Both the position numbers and the translations under genes were made by a program. Below, piece by piece: positions 1 to 10,561 of a stretch of DNA of 64,000 nucleotides; the first letter of the stretch is position 1; the number at the start of each line of letters is the position of its first letter. The stretch spans positions 50,975,388-51,039,387 of the forward strand of contig NC_012870.2 of assembly GCF_000003195.3 (NCBI RefSeq), read 5' to 3'. The stretch is from Sorghum bicolor (lineage: Eukaryota > Streptophyta > Magnoliopsida > Poales > Poaceae). The notes beneath the pieces are model-generated. The model searched no databases. It had not been told where the DNA came from and was given only the letters and a program-made list of their open reading frames with translations.

Positions 1-896
1 ATCGCAGATAAATACGGTATAAGCACCACGCCTACACAATATCTATCATTTACCCTTGGATTCGATGGATAAACGCTATACGATCCTAAGCATGTATATA
101 GATCCAATCTAACTAAGCCAAGTACATAACTATGATAAACTAAGAACAATATAATCTTGAATATAAGCAAGTAGAGCAAAGTCATAAGCAATATATTGAA
201 GTAGAACAAAGTCATATTCATAATATTGAAGAACAAAGATAATTAGAAAGTAATTAGAAGCACAATTAGAGAATTACCAAGAATCCTCCTGACAAATCCG
301 GAAACCAATCGAAGATTGACTCCTTCTAGTTCTAATCCTATGTAGCTATGCTAATCTAGATATCTAATTGATGTGGTGGCTCTAATCTTGATCAGAGGCT
401 TCTTCTCCCTTGAAGAATAATGAATTAGGGTTGAGAGGCTCTCTCCTCTAGGGGCCATGGGGTCTGGTTTTATAGTCCCTTCAAGTGAATATGGGCAATT
501 GGATCAAACCGACATAGATTGTATGGTTTAGATTCATCCTTTAGGTCGGTGGAGATCTCCCACGAAGCAGAGTCCTGATTGGACTCAGGAGGAGGGCGGG
601 CGCCCAGGGGAACAGGGCGGGCGCCCTGCCTCTGGCCCCGTTTCGCCTCTGCTTCGGTCTCGTGGCTTCTGGAGTCTTCTAGATGTAAGATAATTGCGCG
701 GCACGTTAGTATCCCTATGTAATCCCGACGTGTGGGCCTTTCTTCCGTATTTCCTCATAACCCCCTGTAGAAATAGACAAACACCAAAACTCGTGGAATT
801 CTGTCAGATAAAACCCTAAGTCTAGATGTTGATTTCATTTGGATCCTTTTCTTTATTTATTTGATAATTAAATTTGATACTTAAGGACCGTCAACA
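1..896 (-). mobile_element. LTR fragment, TGTTGACGGTC family (gypsy-like, family X)
   Basis: Read on the minus strand, an LTR begins TGTTGACGGTCC at 896 and runs off the left edge of the window. It contains a TATA-like CTATAAAA near 468-475. The stretch near 1-90 matches the solo LTR at 21523-23168: both share the CGTATAGCGTTTA block followed by a GATGATAGA-type block and a GTAG[AG]CGTGGTG motif, in the same order and spacing. So this is about the first half of the same LTR family in opposite orientation. The next five bases (GTGTG, 897-901) would be the target duplication, but the partner lies outside the window. There is no coding sequence here. Confidence 0.75.
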
Positions 897-1663
897 GTGT
901 GCATGTGTGTGCAATATTTTGAGTCACACCATAAGTTTGCTCTTGTGGTGACAATTAGAGAATGAGTTAGATATTTGGTTGATACCTCTTGTGGTGATGA
1001 AGTGAGTTTGTCTCATGTTAAAACTGTCATCTAAGTGAGGTATGAACTAAACATGCTAACTTCTCAAGAATCTTGACTTAAGGTGTTGCATACTTTGCTT
1101 GGTAGAAAACTCAGAAGAGAAATCCTAAATGCTAAACTTTTACCTACCTCTTGCCCTCACTTGTCTGCCATTGTTCCTTCCTTTTGGTGGAGAGATCCTT
1201 TTTGGATATTAATGCCAAAGGGGGAGAAATATCGGGGGAGAGTGTATGGGAGGAGAGATTGATATGCGGATTTAAAGGGGTAAAAGAGAGGCATATAAGA
1301 TTTTTTTGTGTGGAATGTGCAAAGATAGTTTAAATTGATGCTCTTGATAAGGACCATTTATGCTAGTTTGTGATATTCATGCCTTGAATGATGTATTGCT
1401 TATTTTTCTCTGAAGTGCATGAATTGTCATGAGCATCACGTCCATCATGATGACACCTTGCACCCCACGGATGCTAAGATATAGAAGAGTTTCCACACCT
1501 TTTATTAAATATGTGCATTTGGCATGTGAGGCCAAAATTTGAATTCTATTCAATGCACACATTTAGGGGGAGCTCACTATATCAGAAGATTCAAAATCTT
1601 ATTATTTATCAATCTCTTGTAAGCTCTAATTGTCTTGTCATCAATCACCAAAAAGGGGGAGAT
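897..1663 (+). mobile_element. Sirevirus-type copia element, 3' internal region
   Basis: This is the non-coding 3' end of a Ty1/copia element of the Sirevirus (Opie/Maximus/SIRE) type. No RT or integrase is present. What marks it is the G-rich run near 1209-1229 (ATGCCAAAGGGGGAGAAAT) and the terminal polypurine tract immediately before an LTR that begins TGTAAC. Short frames of 60-70 codons here look like chance frames. The left side is cut by the family X LTR at 1-896. Confidence 0.6.
1650..1663 (+). other. Polypurine tract of the Sirevirus-type element
   Basis: The purine run AAAAAGGGGGAGAT lies directly upstream of the LTR start TGTAACTGCATC. A tract in this position primes plus-strand synthesis and shows that the following LTR is the 3' LTR of a plus-strand element. 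Confidence 0.7.
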
Positions 1664-2525
1664 TGTAACTGCATCTAGCCCTTTAGTGGGTTTTGGTGAA
1701 TTGAATGACAACAAAGTTAAAGGTCTAACAAGTTTGCTAAGTGTATCAAAGGTTCAACAAGAAAGCAAACTTGATGGTATTTCACATAATGTTCAAATGA
1801 AGACCAAAGTTGTGTATTGTTATAAACTGAAGCTTGATTGATATCAACACTCATATCAAGAAGATATTCAAGCAAGGATCACAATATTGAAGAAATGGTT
1901 TTTCAGTGGACGCTTAACATGATGTGACTTGAGTATGGCTCGATAGGGTGAAGATAGCAAAGAAAGGGCTTCGAGGGACTAAGCAAAGGTGAAGGGCAAG
2001 CAATGGCTTGTAGACCGAGGTACCATGGCTAAGGTGAAGAAGAGAGTACTTGCATTGAGTCGAGGTACTAATTGAGCTATGAGGAGTCATATCGTGTTGA
2101 GGATCAAATCATTAGTGGAAGTGACTTGAAGCCATGGATTGAACTCACATGTGTTGAAATGATTCAAGTCACATGCTCAAGCTATATTTACTCAAAGAGA
2201 GGAGACAAAGTTAATTGCATCCCTAATGAAGTGATAGTGAGAAGTGGCATATGAAGACACTGAAGACTCAAGTGGTTAAAATGGTTATATACTTTTGATC
2301 TTGAGTTTAGGATATGCCGTACTATAAAGAGGGATGCAAATTTAGCTGGTCTGAGGAAGATAGAGTGCTCAAGTAATAAAACTAAATCAAAAGAGAGACA
2401 CTCTAGCACTTCACGAGCACGTAGAATAGTATTGTTTGACTTGGGGTGTCGGAAGTCCCGACGTATGTCGGAACTGATGACGTATGTCGGAAGTGATGAC
2501 GTTCATCGGAAGTCCCGACACCTGG
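1664..2525 (+). mobile_element. Sirevirus-type 3' LTR, left part
   Basis: The LTR opens with TGTAACTGCATCTAGCCC. Its right part resumes at 16822 and ends TTACA at 18021, giving a 5-bp terminal inverted repeat (TGTAA/TTACA) and a total length of about 2.06 kb. It is interrupted by the Tat element, whose target duplication CCTGG is at 2521-2525 and 16817-16821. The left part ends inside an array of TGACG-containing repeats (from about 2449). Confidence 0.75.
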
Positions 2526-3563
2526 TGTCGAGGGTATCAGTAAGGGGTACCCTCACCGATGCATATAACGAGATTACCCGTACAAAGGTCGAGGCCCTCA
2601 ACTCGACGCTCTGGTCATACACATACGATCGACGACGACCGCAGCCTCGAAGACGGAAAAGGCGTCGAGCGAACCACTCAGGGGTCGAGTGCTGACTACC
2701 GTCGAATACGGAAACAGGCTCGAGCGAATCAAGAGGCGTCGAGCGCAAGGACACTGTCCGCCGCCCGACGCGCGCACGAGAGCCGGGGCATTAAATGCGC
2801 CTGCCGCTTTCCCACCTAACACGCTGGTCACGGGAAGCGTGATAGGGAACAGGCACCCGTCCCGTCGTTCTTTTTGTAGCCTTCCCCACCAAACGACCCA
2901 GGGCATGTCAGGACGCGGGAAACAGGGATGGAACGTCTAATCAGGACCCCCTCAAGGCAACCAAGGTCAGCGCTCCGGATATCAGGACATTGCACGGCAT
3001 CTGACCCTCGACCAGACACGGTTCCTTCTTGAGGACGGTTAGGGCGTCGACTGGCAACGCCGCAACCACTCCGCTGGATTTGCCGCCATATTGTACAGGC
3101 GTGCGACCGGTGAACCAGCCCAAGACGGCGCACGGAGCGGGATACAGGGGCACGCGTAATCATCATCAGGCTATCAAGACGGGACGGCTCGAGGCCATGC
3201 CGGTACGGAGACCTCGAGTAGGTCAGCGCGCCATGCTCCTATCGACCCCTACTCTAACACCTATACATGTACCCTAGGTCTCACCTTGGTGCTATAAAAG
3301 GAAGGACCCGGGAATAGATAGACAACATAGAACACTACGCCCATACGCAGTAGAACTCCCATACTTCATACCACGCTTGTATTCGCCCCTGTACAGGCAC
3401 TTAGGTGCAAGATAATACAAACTTCCCTCCCCCGCTGGACGTAGGGCCTTCTCTTGCCCGATCCAGGTTAAATCTTTGTGTCTTCTTGCATCACCATCTG
3501 GGAAAGGGAGCACGCATACAAATTTACTCGTTGGTGTGACCCCCCAGGGGGAAAACACCGACA
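2526..3563 (+). repeat. 5' LTR of the Tat element
   Basis: 1038 bp, beginning TGTCGAGGGTATCAG and ending ACACCGACA, so the ends form TGTCG/CGACA. It is nearly identical to 15781-16816. Short frames inside it are chance frames in GC-rich repeat. Confidence 0.93.
3293..3300 (+). promoter_or_regulatory. TATA box in the 5' LTR
   Basis: TATAAAAG, with the same box at 16548-16555 in the 3' LTR. It lies about 270 bp before the LTR end, a normal U3/R layout, so genomic RNA would start near 3325. Confidence 0.7.
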
Positions 3564-3565
3564 GT

Positions 3566-3585
3566 TGGCGCGCCAGGTAGGGGTC
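3566..3585 (+). other. Primer binding site, probably tRNA-Arg
   Basis: TGGCGCGCCAGGTAGGGGTC starts 2 bp after the LTR. From memory its complement fits the 3' end of plant tRNA-Arg(CCU), including the CCA tail. The identity rests on recall and was not compared with a tRNA set. Confidence 0.65.
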
Positions 3586-3621
3586 CTGCGTGTTTTTCAT
3601 CGATTTCCCACTCCTTTCCAG

Positions 3622-6120
3622 ATGGCTGCTCTCACCTCGCCGATTCCGCTCTCCACGGTGATTTGGTTTGGGAGTCTCGAGTTCATGTCTACGGGCTCCG
3701 GCTACGACATGATCTTGCTCTCAGTCAAAGGACCAGGAGGAGCCCGCGTTGCACCAGCACGGTTGAGGGCCCCGAGACGCCGTCGCCACCATGCCTCCCC
3801 GCCCAAGAAGAGGCGCGGACAGCACCACCGCCGCCCCTCTGCCTCATCACGACCGGCAACTCGTGCGAGGCAGGAGGTGGGCCACGAGCCGGCAGCACCA
3901 TGTGCCGGAACCGCGGGCACGACGGCTCAACACCGCACGACGACGGGAGGGGACGTGTCTCGCACGCCCTCCCCCACCGCTGCTAAGCTACTTCCACACG
4001 GGTTGTTCACTCCAGGAAGGGCACTGCCATTTGGATTAGACAACGCCGCGGGGTCGCTCGACAGAGCAATATGCCCAAACGCCCAGACGTATGTGGAGAG
4101 ACCAATGGTCCTCCCACGTGACTCTGATGCACTACGGCCGACGTCCAAACTGTCGGATTTCTCCCAGGTGCGAGGTCTCCGCCGCCTAGGCCCTGGGCGA
4201 TACACGATCACCTCACTCAGGCAACGGCTGCTGGAGGAGGGACGTGGATGTTTCTACGCCGCCGAGCCGGACTCTGACTCCGAGACTGATAGCTACGACC
4301 CTACAAGGGAATGCTATCACGTCGACGGGGCGGTAGAAACTACCGACGAGACGCAGGATGCGGCTACGGGCGGTCGAGCCCCTGCAGCACGGGAAGACCC
4401 CAGGACGCCTGGGAACGACGGACAGGTCGACCCCCCTCCATAGGAAGACAGGGCTGCACAGCTTGCACAGCTACGGGAGCTCAAGATGAAGCTCGACGAA
4501 GACCATGAGCGCCTCGTCCTGCTCGAACAAATCCTTGAGCAAGACTTGCCCTACCCGCCGGGCGGAAGTGTCCGCAGACGCGCTCGAGAGGTACATCGAC
4601 AAATCGTCAGAGACGCAGAGCCAGAGCAGCCTGTCAGCCGTTTCCCTCGAGCGGGCCAGAATGTAGTGGCAGCGACGATGCTACTGCGCAACATGCCAGA
4701 ACCATCGAACTCCTAGGCTCGGCGCATTCGAGACGAGGTACAGACTCTGCTCCAAGTGGCGGCAGTTCAACAAGCCGAAAGCTCAGCTTCTCGACGACAA
4801 GGAGCTACCACTGAAAAGCGCGACGAGCCGCCTCAAAATGAAAAGGAAGTGTCAGTCCATCAACAGCCGCCCCCTCAAGGAAGAAAGACCACTCTCGTCC
4901 TCCCCGTCGACAATCAGCGTCGACACGACGCGCGGCATGACATCGAAGAGAATCGACGCCGCCGGCACGGAGACGCGGAAGAGCGCGGTTACAGCGCACA
5001 TCGCGGTGGGAGGTACGACAGCGATGAGGACCAAATGGCCCCCGAGCCACCAGGCCCACGGGTGTTCAGTAGGGCAATCCGCAGCACGCCCCTGCCCAGT
5101 CCGTTCCGACCCCCGACCAGCATCGCAAAATACAACGGCGAAACCAAACCAGAGTTGTGGTTAGCCGATTTTAGGCTGGCCTGTCAGTTGGGGGGAGCTC
5201 GAGGGGACGATCGAGCTATCATCAGACAGCTACCGCTCTTCCTCTCCGACACCGCCCGTCGGTGGCTCGAGGAACTCCCAGCTGATCAGATCCACAATTG
5301 GGTCGATTTGGTCAGGGTTTTTGAGAGAAATTTCAAAGGGACCTACATACGGCCTGGTAACTCGTGGGACCTCAGCAAGTGCAAACAAAAGTCAGGAGAA
5401 ACTATTTGAGAGTATGCTCGACGCTTCTCAAAGCAGCGCACCGAGCTGCCTCACATACCTAACCATGACGTCATCCTGGCTTTTGTCTCTGGTACCACCA
5501 GTCGAGACTTAGTGCGGGAATTGGGTCGGAATCGACCTCAGACCGTCGACGAGCTGATGGACATAGTAGCAAACTACGCAGCAGGGGAGGAGGCAGTCGG
5601 CGCCTTCTTTAGTTGTGAAGGAAGGAAAGGCAAGCAGCCCGTCGATGAAGATGGAACCCGCAGTCGAGGGCTCAAGAAGAACAAAAAGAAGAAAGCACGG
5701 CAGTTCCAGCGGGAAGATTCCGACGACAATCTTGTCGCCGCTATGGAACGGAAGAAACCTCGACGCCCTCCGGATGGAGGCATTTTCGACAAAATGCTAG
5801 AAGAGCCGTGCCCTTGCCATATGGGAGGCGCCAACCACAAGCTCAAGGACTGTCGTATGCTGAAAAAGCATTTCGACGGTCTAGGGTTCAAAAGGGATGC
5901 GCGTGACGATTCGAAAAAGGAGAAGGGCGACGACAAAGAGGACAACAAGGACGACGACGTTTTCCCTACCGTCCATGACTCCTACATGATCTATGGTGGG
6001 CCCTCGACGCAGTTGACTGCAAGGCAGCGCAAGAGGGAACGCCGAGAGGTCTTCGCGGCAAGAATGGCGGTGCCCCAGTACCTCAGTTGGTCGAACACCC
6101 CCATCACCTTCGACCGGGAG
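3622..6120 (+). pseudogene. Gag portion of the Tat element
   Basis: The first 500 codons are Pro/Arg-rich and poorly conserved. A retrotransposon gag core follows at about 5100-5400 (WLADFRLACQLGG, TARRWLEELP, F-x-R-x-FKGTY). A Cys/His cluster CPCHMGGANHKLKDC at about 5809-5853 resembles the modified zinc knuckle of Tat elements, and a Lys/Asp-rich linker lies at 5900-5960. Stops at 4441, 4714 and 5407 truncate it. The role by family is capsid assembly and RNA packaging. I take ATG 3622 as the start because it is the first in-frame ATG after the primer site. Confidence 0.8.
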
Positions 6121-6129
6121 GATCACCCC

Positions 6130-6771
6130 GACAAGGTGGTTGCCCCAGGCGTCTACCCGCTTGTTGTCGACCCCATCATCGTCAACACCCGGCTCTCGAA
6201 GGTGCTAATGGACGGAGGCAGCAGCCTCAATATTATCTATCTCGAGACCCTCGATCTCCTCGGCATCGACAGGGGACGGCTCCAACCGAGCGCCGGCGGT
6301 TTCCATGGCATCGTGCCAGGGAAAAAGGCGCTGCTAGTGGGTCGAATCGACCTACCAGTCTGCTTTGGCACGGCGGCAAACTTCAGGAAGGAGACCCTCA
6401 CCTTCGAGGTGGTCGGGTTCCGGGGCACGTACCACGCTATCATCGGGCGCCCGGGCTACGCCAAGTTTATGGCTATACCCAACTACACCTACTTGAAGCT
6501 AAAGATGCCCGGCCCCAAAGGCGTCATCACTATCAGCTCCTCCTTCGAGCACGCATACGAGTGCGACGTCGAGTGCATCGAGTATGGGGAGGCGGTCGAG
6601 AACTCCACCGAGCTCGTCGCAAAGCTCGAGGCCCTGGCCGCCGAGGCTCCAGAGCCCAAGCGCCACGCGGGCAACTTCGAGCCAGCAGAGGGAACCCAGA
6701 AGATCCCGCTCAACCCCAACAACTCCGACGGCAAGGTGCTGACGATCAGCGCCGACCTCGACCCCAAATAG
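6130..6771 (+). pseudogene. Aspartic protease domain, Tat element
   Basis: VLMDGGSSLNIIYLETL near 6205-6255 is a retropepsin active-site loop with D-G-G-S in place of the usual D-T/S-G. The flap and downstream IIGRPGYAKFMAIPNY (about 6440-6490) follow the Tat pattern. It matures the polyprotein in active relatives. The frame stops at 6769, before RT. Confidence 0.75.
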
Positions 6772-8080
6772 GAAGCTGTGCTCGTCGACTTTCTCCGTGC
6801 GAACGCCGACATGTTTGCATGGAGTCCCTCGGACATGCCAGGCATACCGAGGGAAGTCGCCAAGCACTCCTTGGAGATTCGAGCCGGTTCCAAGCCAGTG
6901 AAGCAGCGGTTGCACCGATTCGACGAGGAGAAGCGCAAGATCATTGGCGAGGAAATCCACAAGCTTTTGACGGCCGGATTCATCAAGGAGGTTCATCATC
7001 CCGACTGGTTAGCAAACCCTGTATTAGTTAAGAAAAAGAATGGGAAAATGAGGATGTGTGTCGATTATACAAGTCTAAATAAAGAATGTCCGAAAGTTCC
7101 TTTTCCATTACCACGTATTGATCAGATTGTCGATTCTACTGCAGGATGTGAAACCCTTTCTTTCCTTGATGCATATTCTGGTTACCATCAAATAAAAATG
7201 AAAGAGTCCGACCAGCTCGCGACCTCTTTCATCACAACTTTTAGGATGTATTGCTATGTAACCATGCCGTTTGGGCTTCGAAACGCGGGAGCCACGTACC
7301 AACGCTGCATGCTCCACGTATTTGGCAAACACATAGGGTCGACGGTCGAGGCCTATGTCGACGACATTGTCGTCAAATCAAAGCGGCAAGGGGACCTAAT
7401 CCAGGACCTCGAGATCGCTTTTAGCTGCATACGCACCAACCAGATCAAGCTCAATCCCGAGAAATGCGTCTTCGGCGTGCCTCGAGGCATGCTCTTGGGT
7501 TACATTGTTTCCCAGCGCGGCATCGAGGCCAACCCCGAGAAAGTCTCGGCCATCACAAGAATGGGGCCGATCCAAGACATCAAGGGTGTGCAAAGAGTCA
7601 CGGGATGCCTGGCGGATGTGAGCCGTTTCATCTCAAGACTAGGAGAAAAGGCGTTACCGTTGTATCGACTTCTGAAGAAGGTCGAGCGTTTTTCTTGGAC
7701 CCCCGAGGCCGAAGAAGCTCTCGAAAAGCTGAAGAAAACACTGACCTCTGCACCAGTCCTGGTCCCACCTCAACCTGCAGAACCACTGCTCCTTTACGTT
7801 GCGTCGACGACCCAGGTCGTCAGTGCAGCGGTGGTGGTCGAGAGGTAGGAGGAGGGGCATGCGCTGCCAGTCCAGAGGCCAGTCTATTTCATCAGAGAGG
7901 TGCTTTCGGAGACCAAGGTACGTTACCCGCAAATCCTAAAGCTGATCTACGCCGTAATCCTCGCCCGCCGCAAGCTGCAGCACTACTTTCTCGGCCACCC
8001 CATCACGGTGGTCTCGTCTTTCCCCTTGGGCGAGATAATCCAGAGCAAGGAGGCCACGGGAAGAATAGCTAAATGGTCGG
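6772..8080 (+). pseudogene. Reverse transcriptase and RNase H domains, Tat element
   Basis: RT motifs in order: KKKNGKMRMCVDYTSLN near 7033-7083, SFLDAYSGYHQI near 7161-7197, MPFGLRNAGATYQR near 7264-7305, and the catalytic YVDD at 7354-7365. A Ty3-type RNase H follows near 7780-8060 but is weak: its first part is interrupted by TAG 7846 and acidic residues are not all evident. In Tat elements this domain is commonly degenerate, and the second RNase H downstream is thought to take over. Confidence 0.85.
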
Positions 8081-8205
8081 TCGAGCTCATGAGTGAGACT
8101 CTCACTTACGCGCCTCGCAAGGCCATCAAATCACAAGCCCTGCTGGACTTCATCGCGGAATGGACAAACTCCCAGCTTCCCCCGACTCAGGTCCAGGCGG
8201 AGCTG

Positions 8206-8595
8206 TGGACGATGTATTTTGACGGGTCACTCATGAAAACGGGGGCCGGGGCCGGCCTGCTGTTCATCTCACCCTTGGGCGTCCATATGAGGTATGTCAT
8301 CAGGATTCACTTTGCCGCATCTAACAACGTCGCAGAATACGAGGCCCTCGTCAACGGTCTCAAGATTGCCATCGAGCTAGGAGTCCGACGCCTCGACGTC
8401 CGAGGTGACTCCCAACTCGTCATTGACCAAGTAATGAAGACTTCAAGCTACCACGACCCGAAAATGGAGGCGTACTGCAAAGAAGTCCGTCGACTCGAGG
8501 ACAAATTCCATGGCCTCGAGCTCGTCCATGTCGCCCGACGCTACAACGAGGCAGCCGACGAACTCGCCAAGATCGCATCAACCCGAGGCACGGTA
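8206..8595 (+). pseudogene. Archaeal-type second RNase H (aRH), Tat element
   Basis: An intact RNase H fold by motif: YFDGS, AEYEAL, RGDSQLV and EAADELA supply the D-E-D-D catalytic set in order and spacing. This duplicated RNase H is the defining feature of the Tat lineage. The domain itself has no stop codon, unlike its neighbours. Confidence 0.85.
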
Positions 8596-8937
8596 CCACC
8601 TGACGCATTCTCAAGAGATCTTCACGAGCCATCCGTCGACTTAGGCTCGGCGGCTGGCGTCGATGCCGCTCCTGCCCAGCCAACCGACACCGTCGACACA
8701 CTCTTGATGGCGGCTGAAGTGATGGAGGTAGAACGACGACCTGGTCGACCGTTCGACTGGCGCGCACCGTTCCTCGACTGCCTAATCCGCTGCGAGCTGC
8801 CAGAAGATCGATCAGAGGCTCGCCGTATCGCTCGACGGGCCAAGTCATATGTGATCTATGGCGAGGGCAACGAGCTATATCGACGAAGCCCGACGGGAGT
8901 CTTACAGCGTTGCATCACCGCGGAAGAAGGCCAGAAA

Positions 8938-9999
8938 CTCCTCGAGGACCTACACTCGGGGGCTTGTGGCCACCATGCTGCTCCACGGACCCTCGTAGGG
9001 AACGCCTTTCGACAAGGTTTCTACTAGCCAACGGCCATCACAGATGCCATCGAGCTCGTACGCTCATGTCAAGGGTGCCAGTTCTACGCCAAACAGACGC
9101 ATCTGCCCGCCCACGCTCTTCAGATGATCCCCATCACCTGGCCGTTTGCGGTGTGGGGGCTCGATTTAGTAGGACCTCTACAAAAGGCGAAAGGGGGGTA
9201 CACCCACTTGCTGGTGGCCATCGACAAATTCTCCAAATGGATCGAGGCTCGACCCATCACCAACATCCGCTCCGAGCAAGCCGTCCTTTTCTTCACCGAC
9301 ATCATACATCGGTTTGGAATCCCCAACGTAATCATCACCGACAACGGCACCCAGTTCACCGGCAAAAAATTCTTGGACTTCTGCGATCAGCATCACATCC
9401 ATGTGAACTGGTCTGCAGTGGCCCATCCTCGAACTAACGGCCAGGTCGAGCGCGCCAACGGCATGATTTTGCAGGGGCTCAAACCAAGGATCTACAATCG
9501 CTTGAAGAAATTCGGCAAGAAGTGGGTCGAAGAGCTTTCCTCGGTCCTATGGAGCCTAAGGACAACACCAAGTAGGGCCACAAAATACACCCCATTCTTC
9601 ATGGTCTACGGCTCTGAGGCTGTCCTCCCCACAGACCTCGAGTATGGGTCCCCTCGACTCAAGGCGTACAATGAGCAGACAAACAAGGAAACTCAAGAGA
9701 ATGCGGTCGACCAGCTTGAGGAGGCTCAAGACATGGCCCTCCTCAACTCTGCCAGATACCAGTAGAAACTTCGACGCTACCACGACAAACACGTACGCAA
9801 AAGGGACTTAAACGTGGGTGACCTTGTCCTACGACGACGGCAGAGCAATCAAGGACACCACAAGCTGACCCCGCCTTGGGAAGGCCCGTATGTGGTGGCC
9901 GAGGTCTTGAAGCCAGGAACATACAAGTTAGCGGACGAGAAGGGGGCGATCTTCACCAACGCATGGAACATCGAACAGCTACGTCGATTCTACCCTTAG
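8938..9999 (+). pseudogene. Integrase domain, Tat element
   Basis: The H-H-C-C zinc site is visible (LHSGACGHH, then CQGC) with TAG 9025 between the halves. The catalytic D, D, E residues are D at 9163 (WGLDLVGP), D at 9340 (ITDNGTQF) and E at 9448 (NGQVERANG). The C-terminal region (GDLVLRR, then PPWEGPYVV) is the GPF/Y-like module. No chromodomain follows, as expected outside the chromoviruses. TAG 9763 separates the last module. The true end is TAG 9997-9999. Confidence 0.85.
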
Positions 10000-10561
10000 A
10001 ATTTCGAAACTTTATGTTCCAGCACACATTCTGTACCAAGACTTTGTAAATAAATGCATGAATAAATGAAGTCTTTCCCTCGAGCAACTTCCTTTTGTAC
10101 TAAGGCTTTACAAGTCAAAATCCCGACGTAAGAAGGGAGTACCAACTATGACCCATCATAGTCGATACCCCCTCGGGGGCAACCAGGGGGGCGACCCCCC
10201 CCCCCCCAAGTGTCAAAAAAAGCCAAAAAATTCTCTCTTCCTTACTTAGTAAACCTTGCATGATCGAGTAGTTGAGGCGCCTCGAGCCCCTTAAGGGCCG
10301 AGGGATAACGAGCCTGAGAACTCCTACGCCCCCGGGCTATGGAAACTCTACTCACTCCCTCACCCTCGAGGTGATCGAAGCTGTCTTTTACGAAAAATCG
10401 AACAAGGAACACATACGTAGGCGCAAAGAGAAATAAAAGAACCTCGAGCGGAAAGACAAATAAACATTTAACAATTACAAAAAGATACTGTATCGCTTAA
10501 AAACAGGATTAACAAAGTATTATATGAGGGACCCCAGGCACCCTGAGCAGGCTCGCAGGCC
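10000..10561 (+). other. Gap between pol and antisense gene (Tat element)
   Basis: Non-coding element sequence with a run of 14 C near 10194-10207 and a short A-rich run. The sense polyadenylation region might fall here, but I see no clear AATAAA other than an A/T stretch near 10050-10070 (AAATAAATG). Confidence 0.5.

Larger units (their letters stand above)
3622..9999 (+). pseudogene. Tat gag-pol, single frame with seven stop codons
   Basis: From the ATG at 3622 to the final TAG at 9997-9999 one reading frame of about 2126 codons can be followed with no frameshift. It is interrupted at 4441 (TAG), 4714 (TAG), 5407 (TGA), 6769 (TAG), 7846 (TAG), 9025 (TAG) and 9763 (TAG). Each stop is one C-to-T or G-to-A transition from a plausible sense codon (CAG, CGA or TGG). 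Domain order is gag, a zinc-knuckle-like motif, protease, RT, RNase H, archaeal-type RNase H, integrase. This copy cannot make a full polyprotein. Without a frameshift, separate gag and pol frames are not evident, so a single fused frame seems original. Confidence 0.9.

Noticed and set aside
3478..3621. Gag start upstream, inside the 5' LTR
   Set aside because: The frame is open into the LTR, but the transcript and primer site make ATG 3622 the sensible start.
6087..7031. 314-codon frame overlapping gag-pol
   Set aside because: An Arg/His-rich shadow of the protease/RT coding strand in another frame. It has no motif.
10194..10207. C-run as a functional signal
   Set aside because: A homopolymer run in a non-coding gap, probably slippage or assembly noise; nothing around it supports a role.
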